The position numbers were made by a program, and so were the translations under genes. Below, one piece after another: positions 49,449 through 57,898 of a stretch of 64,000 bases of DNA. Source of the DNA: Bog-473 sp963791455 (GTDB lineage Bacteria; Actinomycetota; Acidimicrobiia; Acidimicrobiales; RAAP-2); NCBI GenBank assembly GCA_963791455.1, contig CAWBSM010000004.1:434001-498000 (forward strand). The letters run 5' to 3'. The notes under the pieces are model-generated. The model was not told the DNA's origin. It was given only the letters and a program-made list of their open reading frames with translations, and searched no databases. The stretch's first letter is position 1; every line of letters starts with the position of its first letter.

Positions 49449-50285
49449 ATGGCACACGTCCGTTCCGAGGTCACCCGTTCCGAAGTCAGCGCGAAGGGGA
49501 GCCCGACGACCGAAAGGGTCCCGCGCGAACTCGTGATGCCGAACCCGCCGACGTCGGCCACCGTGGAGGAGGAGCGGCTGCACCGCAAGCAGAAGCTGGC
49601 CGGCGCGCTGCGACTCTTCGGCCGCTTCGGGTTCTCCGAAGGGGTGGCGGGGCACATCACCGCGCGCGACCCCGAGCTGACCGATCACTTCTGGGTGAAC
49701 CCGTTCGGCATGAGCTTCCGCCACGTGCGGGTGTCGGACCTCATCCTGGTGAGTCACGCCGGCGAGGTCGTCGAGGGCAATCGGCCCGTCAACCCCGCCG
49801 CCTTCGCCATCCACTCGGCGGTCCATGCGGCGCGGCCCGACGTGATCGCCGCCGCCCACGCGCACTCGGTCTACGGCAAGGCGTGGTCGGCGCTCGGGCG
49901 ACCCCTCGACCCCATCACGCAGGACGCCTGCGTGTTCTTCGAAGACCACACCGTGTGCGAGGAGGGCGGCGGTGCCATTGTGCTCGAGGAGGCTGCGGCC
50001 AAGGCGCTCGCGGCCGCGCTCGGACCGCACAAGGCGACCATCCACCGCAACCATGGATTGTTCACCGTCGGGCATTCGGTCGACGAGGCAGCCTGGTGGT
50101 TCATCACGATGGAGCGCTCCTGCCAGGCTCAGCTGCTGGCGGAGGCTGCGGGAACGCCGCTGTTGATCGACGACGAAGGTGCGCGCTACACGCGTGACCG
50201 GTCGGCTTCGCACGGAGCGGGTTGGTTCTCCTTCCAACCGCTGTGGGACGAGATCTCGCGCAGCGATCCCGAACTCTTCGAATGA
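49449..50285 (+). CDS. Class II aldolase/adducin family protein
   Basis: 278 residues. The zinc ligands of the family appear in AAHAHSVYGKAW (HxH) and HRNHGLFTVG, with EGVAGHITARDPEL and a VNPFGMSF segment near the active site. The enzymes add or cleave carbonyl compounds by a zinc enediolate mechanism; many in actinobacteria are annotated as L-fuculose-phosphate-aldolase-like with unknown substrate. It lies just upstream of the FadD19-like gene, which has its own operator-like promoter, so it need not be in the same regulon. Confidence 0.82.
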   Translation: MAHVRSEVTRSEVSAKGSPTTERVPRELVMPNPPTSATVEEERLHRKQKLAGALRLFGRFGFSEGVAGHITARDPELTDHFWVNPFGMSFRHVRVSDLILVSHAGEVVEGNRPVNPAAFAIHSAVHAARPDVIAAAHAHSVYGKAWSALGRPLDPITQDACVFFEDHTVCEEGGGAIVLEEAAAKALAAALGPHKATIHRNHGLFTVGHSVDEAAWWFITMERSCQAQLLAEAAGTPLLIDDEGARYTRDRSASHGAGWFSFQPLWDEISRSDPELFE

Positions 50286-50392
50286 TTTTGTTTCGATCCC
50301 CTTTCCCCTAGCTCGCCAGGCCCTCAAGAACCTCAGACTCGGAGCGCGCCCTCTCAGGAATCAGGTAGGCCGGACCGCTTTGCCCGCAGAAC

Positions 50393-50406
50393 GAGAACGT
50401 GTTCTA
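50393..50406. promoter_or_regulatory. KstR-like operator upstream of the FadD19-like gene
   Basis: GAGAACGTGTTCTA fits TnnAACnnGTTnnA except for the first base, and forms a near-perfect dyad. It ends 11 bases before the ATG at 50418, so a bound TetR-type repressor would cover the initiation region. Confidence 0.6.
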
Positions 50407-50417
50407 ACCTGAGGACG

Positions 50418-52052
50418 ATGGAGTTCAACCTCGCCGACATGTTCGAAGCGGCCGTCGACGCCTACCCCGAGCGGGAGTATCTCGTGGCCAACGGGGAGCG
50501 GCGCACCTACGCCGAGATGGAGGCCCGGGCGAACCGGCTGGCCCACCACCTGGCGGCGCGAGGGGTCGGGCCAGGTGATCACGTGGGGATCTACGCCTAC
50601 AACTCGGTCGAGTGGGTCGAGACCGCCTGGGCCGTGTTCAAGCTGCGGGCGGTCTGGATCAACGTCAACTACCGCTACGTCAAGGACGAGCTGCGTTACC
50701 TGCTCACCAACGCCGACCTGAAGGTGCTCGTGCACCAGCGGGAGTTCTCGCCGCTGGTCACCGCACTGCTCCCCGAGCTCCCCGAGCTGCGACACGTGAT
50801 CGTCGTCGAGGACGGCAGCGACGTCGATCCGACGCCGGGTGCGATCGGCTACGAAGACGCGCTGGCGGCCCACTCGGAAGAACGCGACTTCGCTCCCCGC
50901 TCGAGCGACGACCTCTACATCCTCTACACCGGTGGGACGACCGGCATGCCCAAGGGGGTGGTGTGGCGACACGAGGACGTCTTCTACGCGCTCGGCGGCG
51001 GGACGGATCCGGTGACCAACACCCGGGTCACGGATCCCGCCGTGATGGTCGAAAAGGGTGCCGGCGGTCCCATGGTGCACCTGCCGGTGGCGCCGCTCAT
51101 GCACGGGGCCACCCAGTGGAGCGTGATGGGCCAGAGCTTCGTCGGCTCAAAGATCGTGCTCATGGCCCGGTTCGACCCTCACGGCGTCTGGCGTCTGGTG
51201 GCCGAGGAGCGCGTGAACACCGTGATGATCACCGGGGACGCGATGGGCAAGCCCCTGATTGAGTCGCTCGCCGATCACGGTGTGGAACACGATCTGTCGT
51301 CGCTGGTGGCCGTGGTGTCGTCGGCGGCACTCTTCTCGGCCCCCGTGAAGGACCAGTTCTTCGCCCGACTCCCGAACCTCCTCATCACCGACGCCATCGG
51401 CTCCTCGGAGAGCGGCAACAACGGGATGATCGTGGTGACGGCCGGCAACACCGCCATGAAGAGCGGCCCGACGGTGCACCGGCTGGGCCGGACGGTGGTG
51501 TTCGACGAGAATCTGGAACTGGTGGAGCCGGGATCGGGCGTCATCGGCAAGATCGCCCGCTCGGGTGATATCCCACTCGGCTACTACAACGACCCGAAGA
51601 AGACGGCCGAGGTCTTCTTGGAGGTGCGCGGGACGCGTTACGTCATGCCGGGCGACTACGCGACCGTGGAGGCGGACGGATCGATCACCCTCCTCGGCCG
51701 GGGCTCGATCGTCATCAATTCGGGGGGCGAGAAGATCTTCCCCGAGGAGGTCGAGTCCGCCGTGCGTTCCCACCCAGATGTGATGGACGCCATCGTGTGT
51801 GGTGCGCCCGACGAGCGCTGGGGTCAGACCGTGGCCGCCATCGTCCAACCGAGGGTGGGGCACGAGGCGCCGACGCTGGCGTCCATCCAGGAGCACTGTC
51901 GGACGACCATCGCGGGCTACAAACTGCCGCGCCGTCTCTTCGTCGTCGACGCAGTGGAACGCTCGCCGTCGGGGAAGCCCGACTACACGTGGGCTGCCAC
52001 CATCGTGAACGTCGGCGGCGAGGCGCCGGGCGGGACAAGGCCGCTGCCGTGA
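50418..52052 (+). CDS. fadD19: FadD19-like steroid side-chain acyl-CoA ligase
   Basis: 544 residues of the ANL family. It keeps the A3 motif LYTGGTTGMPKGVVWRHED, ITDAIGSSESG, the YVMPGDYATVEADGS hinge region and the A10 Lys in SPSGKPDYTWA. The whole protein resembles mycobacterial FadD19 (matching features include NVNYRYVKDELRYLLTNAD and PLMHGATQ), which activates the C-terminal acid of the cholesterol side chain. A KstR-like operator overlaps its start region, and the chs operon is six kilobases downstream. Substrate specificity remains inferred. Confidence 0.85.
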   Translation: MEFNLADMFEAAVDAYPEREYLVANGERRTYAEMEARANRLAHHLAARGVGPGDHVGIYAYNSVEWVETAWAVFKLRAVWINVNYRYVKDELRYLLTNADLKVLVHQREFSPLVTALLPELPELRHVIVVEDGSDVDPTPGAIGYEDALAAHSEERDFAPRSSDDLYILYTGGTTGMPKGVVWRHEDVFYALGGGTDPVTNTRVTDPAVMVEKGAGGPMVHLPVAPLMHGATQWSVMGQSFVGSKIVLMARFDPHGVWRLVAEERVNTVMITGDAMGKPLIESLADHGVEHDLSSLVAVVSSAALFSAPVKDQFFARLPNLLITDAIGSSESGNNGMIVVTAGNTAMKSGPTVHRLGRTVVFDENLELVEPGSGVIGKIARSGDIPLGYYNDPKKTAEVFLEVRGTRYVMPGDYATVEADGSITLLGRGSIVINSGGEKIFPEEVESAVRSHPDVMDAIVCGAPDERWGQTVAAIVQPRVGHEAPTLASIQEHCRTTIAGYKLPRRLFVVDAVERSPSGKPDYTWAATIVNVGGEAPGGTRPLP

Positions 52053-52185
52053 GCTGAAAGGGCATCATCGCAGCGGCGCGGTTGTCGCCGTCGCCGCTCG
52101 TGGGAAGGCGAATCGACAGGCGCGAACGAACCCACTACGGTGCTGCGATCGCTGCGGGACGAACACTCTTGGCTGGAACCGGCTG

Positions 52186-54387
52186 GTGAGACGCGCCGGG
52201 AATCGGGCGCGGGCGCGGGTCATCACGGCGTTCGCCGCGTTGGGTCTCCTCGTGCCGGCCGCGGGCGTGATGACGGCGGTCGGCGGGGGCACCAGCGCCG
52301 CGGCCAGCGCCGCGCACGTCGACGCCACGAGCTCGTGGACCGTGTACCACGGCAATGCGATCGGCAGCGGCGTGGACAGCTCGGGCGTGACCTTCTCTCC
52401 GGCCGCGGCGGCCTGGACGTCGCCCGTGCTCGACGGGCAGGTCTACGGGGAGCCGCTCGAGGCCACCGGGCGCGTCTACGTGGCGACGGAGAACGACACC
52501 ATCTACGCGCTGGCGGCCAACACCGGCGCCGTGTTGTGGTCCACCAACGTGGGAACCCCGGTGCCCTCTGGTGACCTGCCGTGCGGCAACATCAGCCCGA
52601 CCGTGGGCATCACCGGCACCCCGGTCATCGACACCGCCCACGGGCCCGGTGAGATCTTCGCCGTGGCCGACGAGCTGACGAGCGGCGGACCGGCGCACTT
52701 CCTCGTCGGCCTCAACATGTTCAGCGGCAGCGTCTTTTTGAACGAGCCCGTCGATCCGCCCGGCCAGGACCCCGCGGCCATCCTCCAGCGCACCGGGCTG
52801 AACCTGAGCGACGGCAACGTCGTCTTCGGCTACGGGGGCAACGACGGGGACTGCTCGACCTACAGCGGGTGGATCGTCTCGGCGCCCGAGGGCGGCGGCA
52901 CGGTCGGCTACCACGCCACGACGCCCGCCTTCACCCAAGGCGCCGTCTGGATGGGCGGTGCGGCACCCGAGGTCGATGCGGCCGGGAACATCTGGGCCGC
53001 CACGGGCAACGGGTCGTCCACTTCTTATGACAACAGCGACTCGGTGATCGAGCTGTCGCCCGCCCTCACCCAAGAGCAGCTCTTCGCCCCGAGCACCTGG
53101 CCCTACGACAACTCGCACGACCAGGACCTGGGCTCGACCGCCCCGGCGCTGCTCTCGAACGGGACGGTCTTACAGGTCGGCAAGTCCCAGACGGGCTACC
53201 TGCTGAGCCAGGCCAATCTCGGTGGGATCGGTGGTGAGCTCACGAGAGCTGGGATGTGCGGTGGAGCCGACGCCGACGGCGGGGACGCGGTGGTGGGAAC
53301 CGTGGTCTACGTCCCGTGCGGCGGCGGCGTCGAGGCGGTCCAGACCAGCCCCTCGCTCGGTGTGCAGTGGCAGGCCGGCGGCGGGGAAAAGGAACCCCCC
53401 ATCGCCGCCGGCGGCATGGTGTGGTCGATCGGCGGGAGCTCGCTCTACGCCATCAACCCGGTAAACGGCTCGACGGAGCAGCAACTCTCCATCGGCGGTG
53501 AGGCCAACAACTTCCCGACACCGTCGGTGGGTGACGGCCTCCTCCTCGCTCCGACGAGCGACCAGGTCGTGGCCTTCTCGGGCTCGGCGGGGATCCCGGG
53601 CCCGCCGTCACCGCCGCCGCCGGCGCCCCCCAACTCCTCCTACTGGATGGTCGCCTCCGACGGCGGCATCTTCACCTTCGGGAACGCCGGCTTCTTCGGA
53701 TCGGCCGGCGGCCTTCCCCTGGTCAAGCCGGTGGTCGGCATGGCGCCGACCCGGTCCAAGGAGGGCTACTGGCTGGTGGCCTCCGACGGGGGCATCTTCA
53801 GCTACGGCGACGCCCAATTCCACGGCTCCATGGGTGGCAAGCCGTTGAACAAACCCATCGTCGGCATGGCCGCCACGCCGGACGGAGGCGGATATTGGTT
53901 GGTCGCCTCGGACGGAGGGATCTTCAGCTTCGGCGACGCCGCCTTCCACGGCTCCATGGGCGGCAAGCCCTTGAACAAACCCATCGTCGGCATGGCCTCG
54001 ACGTCCGACGGGCTCGGATATTGGCTGGTGGCCTCCGACGGGGGCATCTTCAGCTTCGGCGACGCCGCGTTCCACGGCTCCATGGGCGGCAAGCCGCTGA
54101 ACCAACCCATCGTCGCCATGGCCTCGACGTCGGACGCCCTCGGCTACTGGATGGTCGCCTCCGACGGGGGCATCTTCGACTTCGGTGACGCCGGCTTCTT
54201 CGGTTCCGCCGGCGGCACGCCCTTGAACCGGCCCGCCGTGGGACTGGCGGCGACGCCCGACGGAAGGGGGTACTGGATCGTGGCGTCCGACGGCGGCATC
54301 TTCAACTATGGCGACGCAAACTTCTACGGCTCCGAAGGCGGCATCCGGCTCAACAAGCCGGTCGTCGGCATCGCGTCGGCGAGCTGA
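52186..54387 (+). CDS. Secreted propeller protein with six C-terminal 42-residue repeats
   Basis: 733 residues from a GTG at 52186. There is a signal sequence (about residues 10-45), then a PQQ/BamB-like propeller (WTSPVLDGQVYGEPLEATG, TIYALAANTGAVLWSTNVG, TGTPVIDTAHGPGEIFAV, GSTAPALLSNGTVLQVGKS) followed by a proline linker (PPSPPPPAPP) and six repeats of 42 residues starting SYWMVASDGGIFTFG. These repeats are the same type as in the GH43 protein at 25308. No PQQ catalytic residues are evident. The protein is probably extracellular or wall-associated. It separates the FadD19-like gene from the rest of the steroid locus. Confidence 0.8.
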   Translation: MRRAGNRARARVITAFAALGLLVPAAGVMTAVGGGTSAAASAAHVDATSSWTVYHGNAIGSGVDSSGVTFSPAAAAWTSPVLDGQVYGEPLEATGRVYVATENDTIYALAANTGAVLWSTNVGTPVPSGDLPCGNISPTVGITGTPVIDTAHGPGEIFAVADELTSGGPAHFLVGLNMFSGSVFLNEPVDPPGQDPAAILQRTGLNLSDGNVVFGYGGNDGDCSTYSGWIVSAPEGGGTVGYHATTPAFTQGAVWMGGAAPEVDAAGNIWAATGNGSSTSYDNSDSVIELSPALTQEQLFAPSTWPYDNSHDQDLGSTAPALLSNGTVLQVGKSQTGYLLSQANLGGIGGELTRAGMCGGADADGGDAVVGTVVYVPCGGGVEAVQTSPSLGVQWQAGGGEKEPPIAAGGMVWSIGGSSLYAINPVNGSTEQQLSIGGEANNFPTPSVGDGLLLAPTSDQVVAFSGSAGIPGPPSPPPPAPPNSSYWMVASDGGIFTFGNAGFFGSAGGLPLVKPVVGMAPTRSKEGYWLVASDGGIFSYGDAQFHGSMGGKPLNKPIVGMAATPDGGGYWLVASDGGIFSFGDAAFHGSMGGKPLNKPIVGMASTSDGLGYWLVASDGGIFSFGDAAFHGSMGGKPLNQPIVAMASTSDALGYWMVASDGGIFDFGDAGFFGSAGGTPLNRPAVGLAATPDGRGYWIVASDGGIFNYGDANFYGSEGGIRLNKPVVGIASAS
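53641..54384 (+). repeat. Six tandem 42-residue (126-bp) coding repeats
   Basis: Units start YWMV/YWLV/YWIV-ASDGGIF and contain FGDA-x-FxGS-x-GG-x-PL-N-x-P-V-V-G. Units 2, 3 and 4 are nearly identical at DNA level, indicating recent duplication or gene conversion. Total length equals that of the repeat block in the GH43 protein. Confidence 0.9.
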
Positions 54388-54451
54388 TCCCCTTCCTTCC
54401 CAACGTCCATCGCGGCGTCCGGGGTGGTGCGCCTCACACGATGATGCAGCG

Positions 54452-55003
54452 GTGCCCCCCGCCCCCCTCCTCCTCCTGACCGGCTCGCCCGGCTGCGGCA
54501 AGACCACCGTGGCACCGCTGGTGGCCGACCGTCATCACCAGTCGGCCTGTCTCGACCTGGACTGGTTCTTCGCCACCCTGCGCCGGGATGCCGTCGAGCC
54601 CTGGCGTGAGGAGGCGCACACACAGAACCGGGTCGTGCTCAGCGCGGCGGCCAAGGCGGCGGCGGCTTTCGCGGCAGGCGGCTACTTCACCGTCGCCGAG
54701 GGGATCTTGTACCCGTTCATGCTCGACCTGTTTGCCGCGGCCTGCCAACCTCACGGCATTTCTCTGAGCTACGCCGTCCTGCGCGCCCCGATCGGCGTCG
54801 TCCAGCAGCGAGTGCAGGACCGCACGATCGAGCCGCGCCATGCCGGAGCGCTCGCCGACGCCGCCGTGGTCGACGACCTGTGGGCCCTGTTCGAAGGCCA
54901 GGGCGTCGAGGAGCGCCACCGGGTCGATTCCGGCGATCGCACCCCCGCCGAAATGGCCGCGGAGATCGACCGACGACACGACGCAGGCGAGCTCCGGATC
55001 TAG
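54452..55003 (+). CDS. P-loop kinase-like AAA_33 protein
   Basis: 183 residues from a GTG at 54452. The Walker A motif is LLTGSPGCGKTTVAPL, a Walker B-like strand is ACLDLDWFFA, and an Arg-bearing lid-like region lies near RHAGALADAAV. This is the pattern of small P-loop kinases that phosphorylate a small molecule or modify antibiotics. Its TAG stop at 55001-55003 overlaps the stop of the convergent LLM gene by three bases inside a single CTAG. Substrate unknown. Confidence 0.7.
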   Translation: MPPAPLLLLTGSPGCGKTTVAPLVADRHHQSACLDLDWFFATLRRDAVEPWREEAHTQNRVVLSAAAKAAAAFAAGGYFTVAEGILYPFMLDLFAAACQPHGISLSYAVLRAPIGVVQQRVQDRTIEPRHAGALADAAVVDDLWALFEGQGVEERHRVDSGDRTPAEMAAEIDRRHDAGELRI

Positions 55004-56118
55004 GCGAGGCGCTGCTTGGTCGTCAGGTGCTCGGGGTCCTTGTCGAAGTCTTTCAGCACGTGTCTCCCGAATGTCTCGACGGCTTCCTGGCACGACTCGA
55101 TCGAAATGGAGGTCGAGAGCATGCCGAAGGCGAGCTGGTCGGCTCCGGTGGCGGCGTAGTTCTCGACCGCCTTGGCCACCTCGTCGGGCGCGCCGACGGC
55201 GATGTCACCAGAGGCGATGACGGCGTCGAGGGCGCCGGCGTCCATGGGAGGGATGAGCTTTGGCCACTCGGGGACCCCCGGTGGCCGCGGGAAAGTGTCC
55301 AGGTAGCGGAACACCAGGCTCAAGTGGTAGTTCGAGTCGGAGTCGAGGAACGTCTTGCGGGCCTTTGCCCCGTCCTCCATGCAGATCATCTGCGTGGTGA
55401 TCATCACGTTGTTGTTCACGAAGCCACCCACCGGACTCGTGCAGTCCTCGATCTTCTCCTTGTAGCGACGGACGAGCGGAGTGAGTTGGTCGGCCGTCGA
55501 GAAACCGAAGCACAGGACACCGACGCCAAGCTCGGCCGCCAGGTCGAAGGTCGATGGACTGCCGGCCGCCATCCATATCGGCGGGTGCGGCTTGGAGTAC
55601 GGCTTGGGCAGCACGTTGCGGGTCGGCATGGAGAAGAACTTGCCCTCGTAGCTGTAGTCCGTCTCCTTCCACATGCGCACGATCTGGGGCAGGGTCTCGG
55701 CCACCATGGCGCGGGTGAGCTCGGGGTCCTCGATCCCGAAGCCCTTCTGCTCGGTGGTGGAGGAACCGCGACCGGTACCGAATTCGAAGCGGCCCCCCGA
55801 GAGGTGGTCGAGCATGGCCACTCGCTCGGCGATGCGAGCGGGGTGGTTGGCCGGTGGCGTGATGTTGAAGATGCCCGACCCGATATGGATGTTGGTCGTC
55901 TTGGCGGCGGCGAAGGCCAGGAACGACTCGGAGTCGGAGAGATGCGAGTACTCGGTGAGGAAGTGGTGCTCGGAAGCCCAGCTGTACTTGAACCCGGCCT
56001 TGTCGGCCGCCACGATGAAGTCCACCTCGTCCATGATGCGGTCATGCTCGGCCGATGCCCCGTGCCGCTCGACGTACCGGGGCAGCACGCACGCAGCGTT
56101 GAAGATGCCGAATTCCAT
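55000..56118 (-). CDS. LLM-class flavin-dependent oxidoreductase
   Basis: 372 residues of the bacterial luciferase-like family. It has FIVAADKAGFKYSWASEHHFL, IHIGSGIFNITPPANHPARIAE, FEFGTGRGSSTTEQKGFG and PPIWMAAGSPSTFDLAAELG. The EHHF segment and the length resemble FMN-dependent alkanal-type or F420 enzymes; cofactor choice is unresolved. A perfect KstR-like motif lies 83 bases upstream of the ATG at 56118, linking it to the steroid regulon. The ltp2 gene ends 147 bases from its start on the same strand. Confidence 0.87.
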   Translation of the reverse strand: MEFGIFNAACVLPRYVERHGASAEHDRIMDEVDFIVAADKAGFKYSWASEHHFLTEYSHLSDSESFLAFAAAKTTNIHIGSGIFNITPPANHPARIAERVAMLDHLSGGRFEFGTGRGSSTTEQKGFGIEDPELTRAMVAETLPQIVRMWKETDYSYEGKFFSMPTRNVLPKPYSKPHPPIWMAAGSPSTFDLAAELGVGVLCFGFSTADQLTPLVRRYKEKIEDCTSPVGGFVNNNVMITTQMICMEDGAKARKTFLDSDSNYHLSLVFRYLDTFPRPPGVPEWPKLIPPMDAGALDAVIASGDIAVGAPDEVAKAVENYAATGADQLAFGMLSTSISIESCQEAVETFGRHVLKDFDKDPEHLTTKQRLA

Positions 56119-56200
56119 GGGCTTGCACGTCCTCGTCTCCCGTGCCGTCGCGGACGGTTCCGGCGGCGATCGGGCGACGGTAACACGCCGACCCTGAAAA

Positions 56201-56214
56201 TGCAACGTGTTCCA
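56201..56214. promoter_or_regulatory. Perfect KstR-like operator motif
   Basis: TGCAACGTGTTCCA fits TnnAACnnGTTnnA at all eight fixed positions. It lies in the gap between the LLM start (56118) and the ltp2 stop (56265), with no other gene there. Confidence 0.65.
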
Positions 56215-56264
56215 ATAATGGTGGCTTCAGTCCAGTTCAGGGGTGTTTGGTCGTTTCGGGAGGC

Positions 56265-57449
56265 TCAGCGATCGACGCCGAGAACCAGCCCGCTGGTCGG
56301 CACGCCGGTCCCCGCCGTGACCACGACATGCTCGAGATCCTCGACCTGGTTGACCGAGGTGCCGCGCACCAGCCGCACCCCCTCGGCGATCCCGTTCATG
56401 CCGTGCAGGTAGGCCTCGCCGAGCTGGCCACCGTGCGTGTTGATCGGCAACTCGCCGCCGAGCTCCAGCCGGCCGTCGCGCACGAAGTCCTTGGCTTCGC
56501 CCTTGGGACAGAACCCGAGCTCCTCCAACTGGTAGAGGACGTACGGGGTGAAGTGGTCGTAGAGGATGGCGGCCTGCACGTCGTCCGGTCCGAGCCCGGA
56601 GTTCTCCCACAGCTGGCGCGCCACGACGGCCATCTCGGGCAGCCCGAGCAGATCGTCGCGGTAGTAGCTCGTCATCATGTCCTGGCCGGCGCCCGAGCCC
56701 TGTGCAGCCGCCCGGATGACCACCGGCGGGCTGGGCAGGTCGCGCGAGCGTTCGAGCGAGGTGACCACGAGCGCCTGCCCACCGTCGGTCTCCTGGCAGC
56801 AGTCGAGCAGGTGCAGCGGCTCCACGATCCAGCGGCTGGCCTGGTGATCCTCGAGGGTGATGGGTTGCTCGTAGAACCAGGCCTTGGGATTGGTCGCCGC
56901 GTGCTTGCGGTCGGCCACCGCCACCCGGCCGAGGTCCTCGCTCGTGGCGCCGGTGACCGCCAGGTAGCGCTGCGCCGCCATGGCCACCCAGGATGCCGGG
57001 GTGAGCAACCCAACCGGCAAGTACGAGGCCATGTGCGCGTTCTCCGCGTTGGGCAGCGGAGCCCGGCCCTGGACGCCCATACCGAAGCGGCTCCCGGAGC
57101 GCTCGTTGAAGGCGCGGTAGCAGACGACGACGTCGGCGACGCCCGAGGACACGGCCAGCGCCGCCTGTTGGATGGTCGCGCACGCGGCCCCACCCCCGTA
57201 ATGGATGCGGCTGAAGAAGGTCAGGTCCCCGATACCGAGGCTGCGGGCGATGTCGATGTCGGGGTTGGTATCGGAGCTGAAGGTGACCATTCCCTCCACT
57301 TCGGACGGGGCGATGCCGGCGTCCTTCAGCGCGGCGTCGACCGCCTCGGCGGCGAGGCGCAGCTCGGAACGTCCCGAGTTCTTCGAAAACTCGGTGGCGC
57401 CGATGCCGGCAATGGCGGTCGCCCCTGAGAACGTGTGCGACCGGGCCAT
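56265..57449 (-). CDS. ltp2: Ltp2-like steroid aldolase (thiolase fold)
   Basis: 394 residues of the SCP2-thiolase/Ltp2 family. Tyr297 (AAILYDHFTPYVLY) and Tyr347 (NTHGGQLGEAYLHGMNG) are spaced exactly 50 residues apart like the active-site tyrosines described for actinobacterial Ltp2. Ltp2, in complex with the DUF35 domain of ChsH2, performs the retro-aldol cleavage that removes the last three side-chain carbons as propionyl-CoA and leaves a 17-keto steroid. Its ATG overlaps the ChsH1 stop by one base. It is the last gene of the operon, as in the mycobacterial igr locus. Confidence 0.9.
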   Translation of the reverse strand: MARSHTFSGATAIAGIGATEFSKNSGRSELRLAAEAVDAALKDAGIAPSEVEGMVTFSSDTNPDIDIARSLGIGDLTFFSRIHYGGGAACATIQQAALAVSSGVADVVVCYRAFNERSGSRFGMGVQGRAPLPNAENAHMASYLPVGLLTPASWVAMAAQRYLAVTGATSEDLGRVAVADRKHAATNPKAWFYEQPITLEDHQASRWIVEPLHLLDCCQETDGGQALVVTSLERSRDLPSPPVVIRAAAQGSGAGQDMMTSYYRDDLLGLPEMAVVARQLWENSGLGPDDVQAAILYDHFTPYVLYQLEELGFCPKGEAKDFVRDGRLELGGELPINTHGGQLGEAYLHGMNGIAEGVRLVRGTSVNQVEDLEHVVVTAGTGVPTSGLVLGVDR

Positions 57450-57898
57450 CAGCCGCCCTCCCCCCCGAGCGGGAGGATGACCTTGACCGTGCCGGTCACG
57501 TGGTCGCCGAGCTCGTTGGCACCGCGGATCGCGACGGTCACCATGCCGCTGGTGCCGTCGTCTCCCAAAGGACCCTTGGCGGTCACCGAACCGGTGAGCG
57601 TCATGGTGCAGTCCGGATAGTTCGGTGTGCCGAGCCGGATGTCGACCTCCGACAGCCGGCCCCGTGGCCCGGACCAGTCGGTCACGTAGCGCCCCACCAG
57701 GCCGTTGGTGGTCAAGATGTTCATGAAGATGTCCTTCGAGCCCCGCTCCTGGGCCAGCGCGGGATCATGGTGCACGTCCTGGTAGTCGCGGCTGGCGATG
57801 GCGCCGGACACGATCAGGGTCCGGGTGATCGGCAGCACCAAGGTGGGCAACTCGTCGCCCACCGAGACGTCGAAGAAGGTCGGACCGGGCGCCGTCAC
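57449..57898 (-). CDS. chsH1: ChsH1-like MaoC-fold enoyl-CoA hydratase subunit
   Basis: 149 residues from a GTG at 57898. It has the hot-dog fold with MaoC hydratase-like block IASRDYQDVHHDPALAQ (an Asp and His typical of R-hydratase 2), then NILTTNGLVGRYVTDWSG and GTVKVILP. In Mycobacterium, ChsH1 (Rv3541c) pairs with the MaoC domain of ChsH2 to hydrate the 17-propenoyl-CoA intermediate. The start overlaps the ChsE1 stop (GTGA). Gene order chsE1-chsH1-ltp2 supports the assignment. Confidence 0.87.
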   Translation of the reverse strand: MTAPGPTFFDVSVGDELPTLVLPITRTLIVSGAIASRDYQDVHHDPALAQERGSKDIFMNILTTNGLVGRYVTDWSGPRGRLSEVDIRLGTPNYPDCTMTLTGSVTAKGPLGDDGTSGMVTVAIRGANELGDHVTGTVKVILPLGGEGG

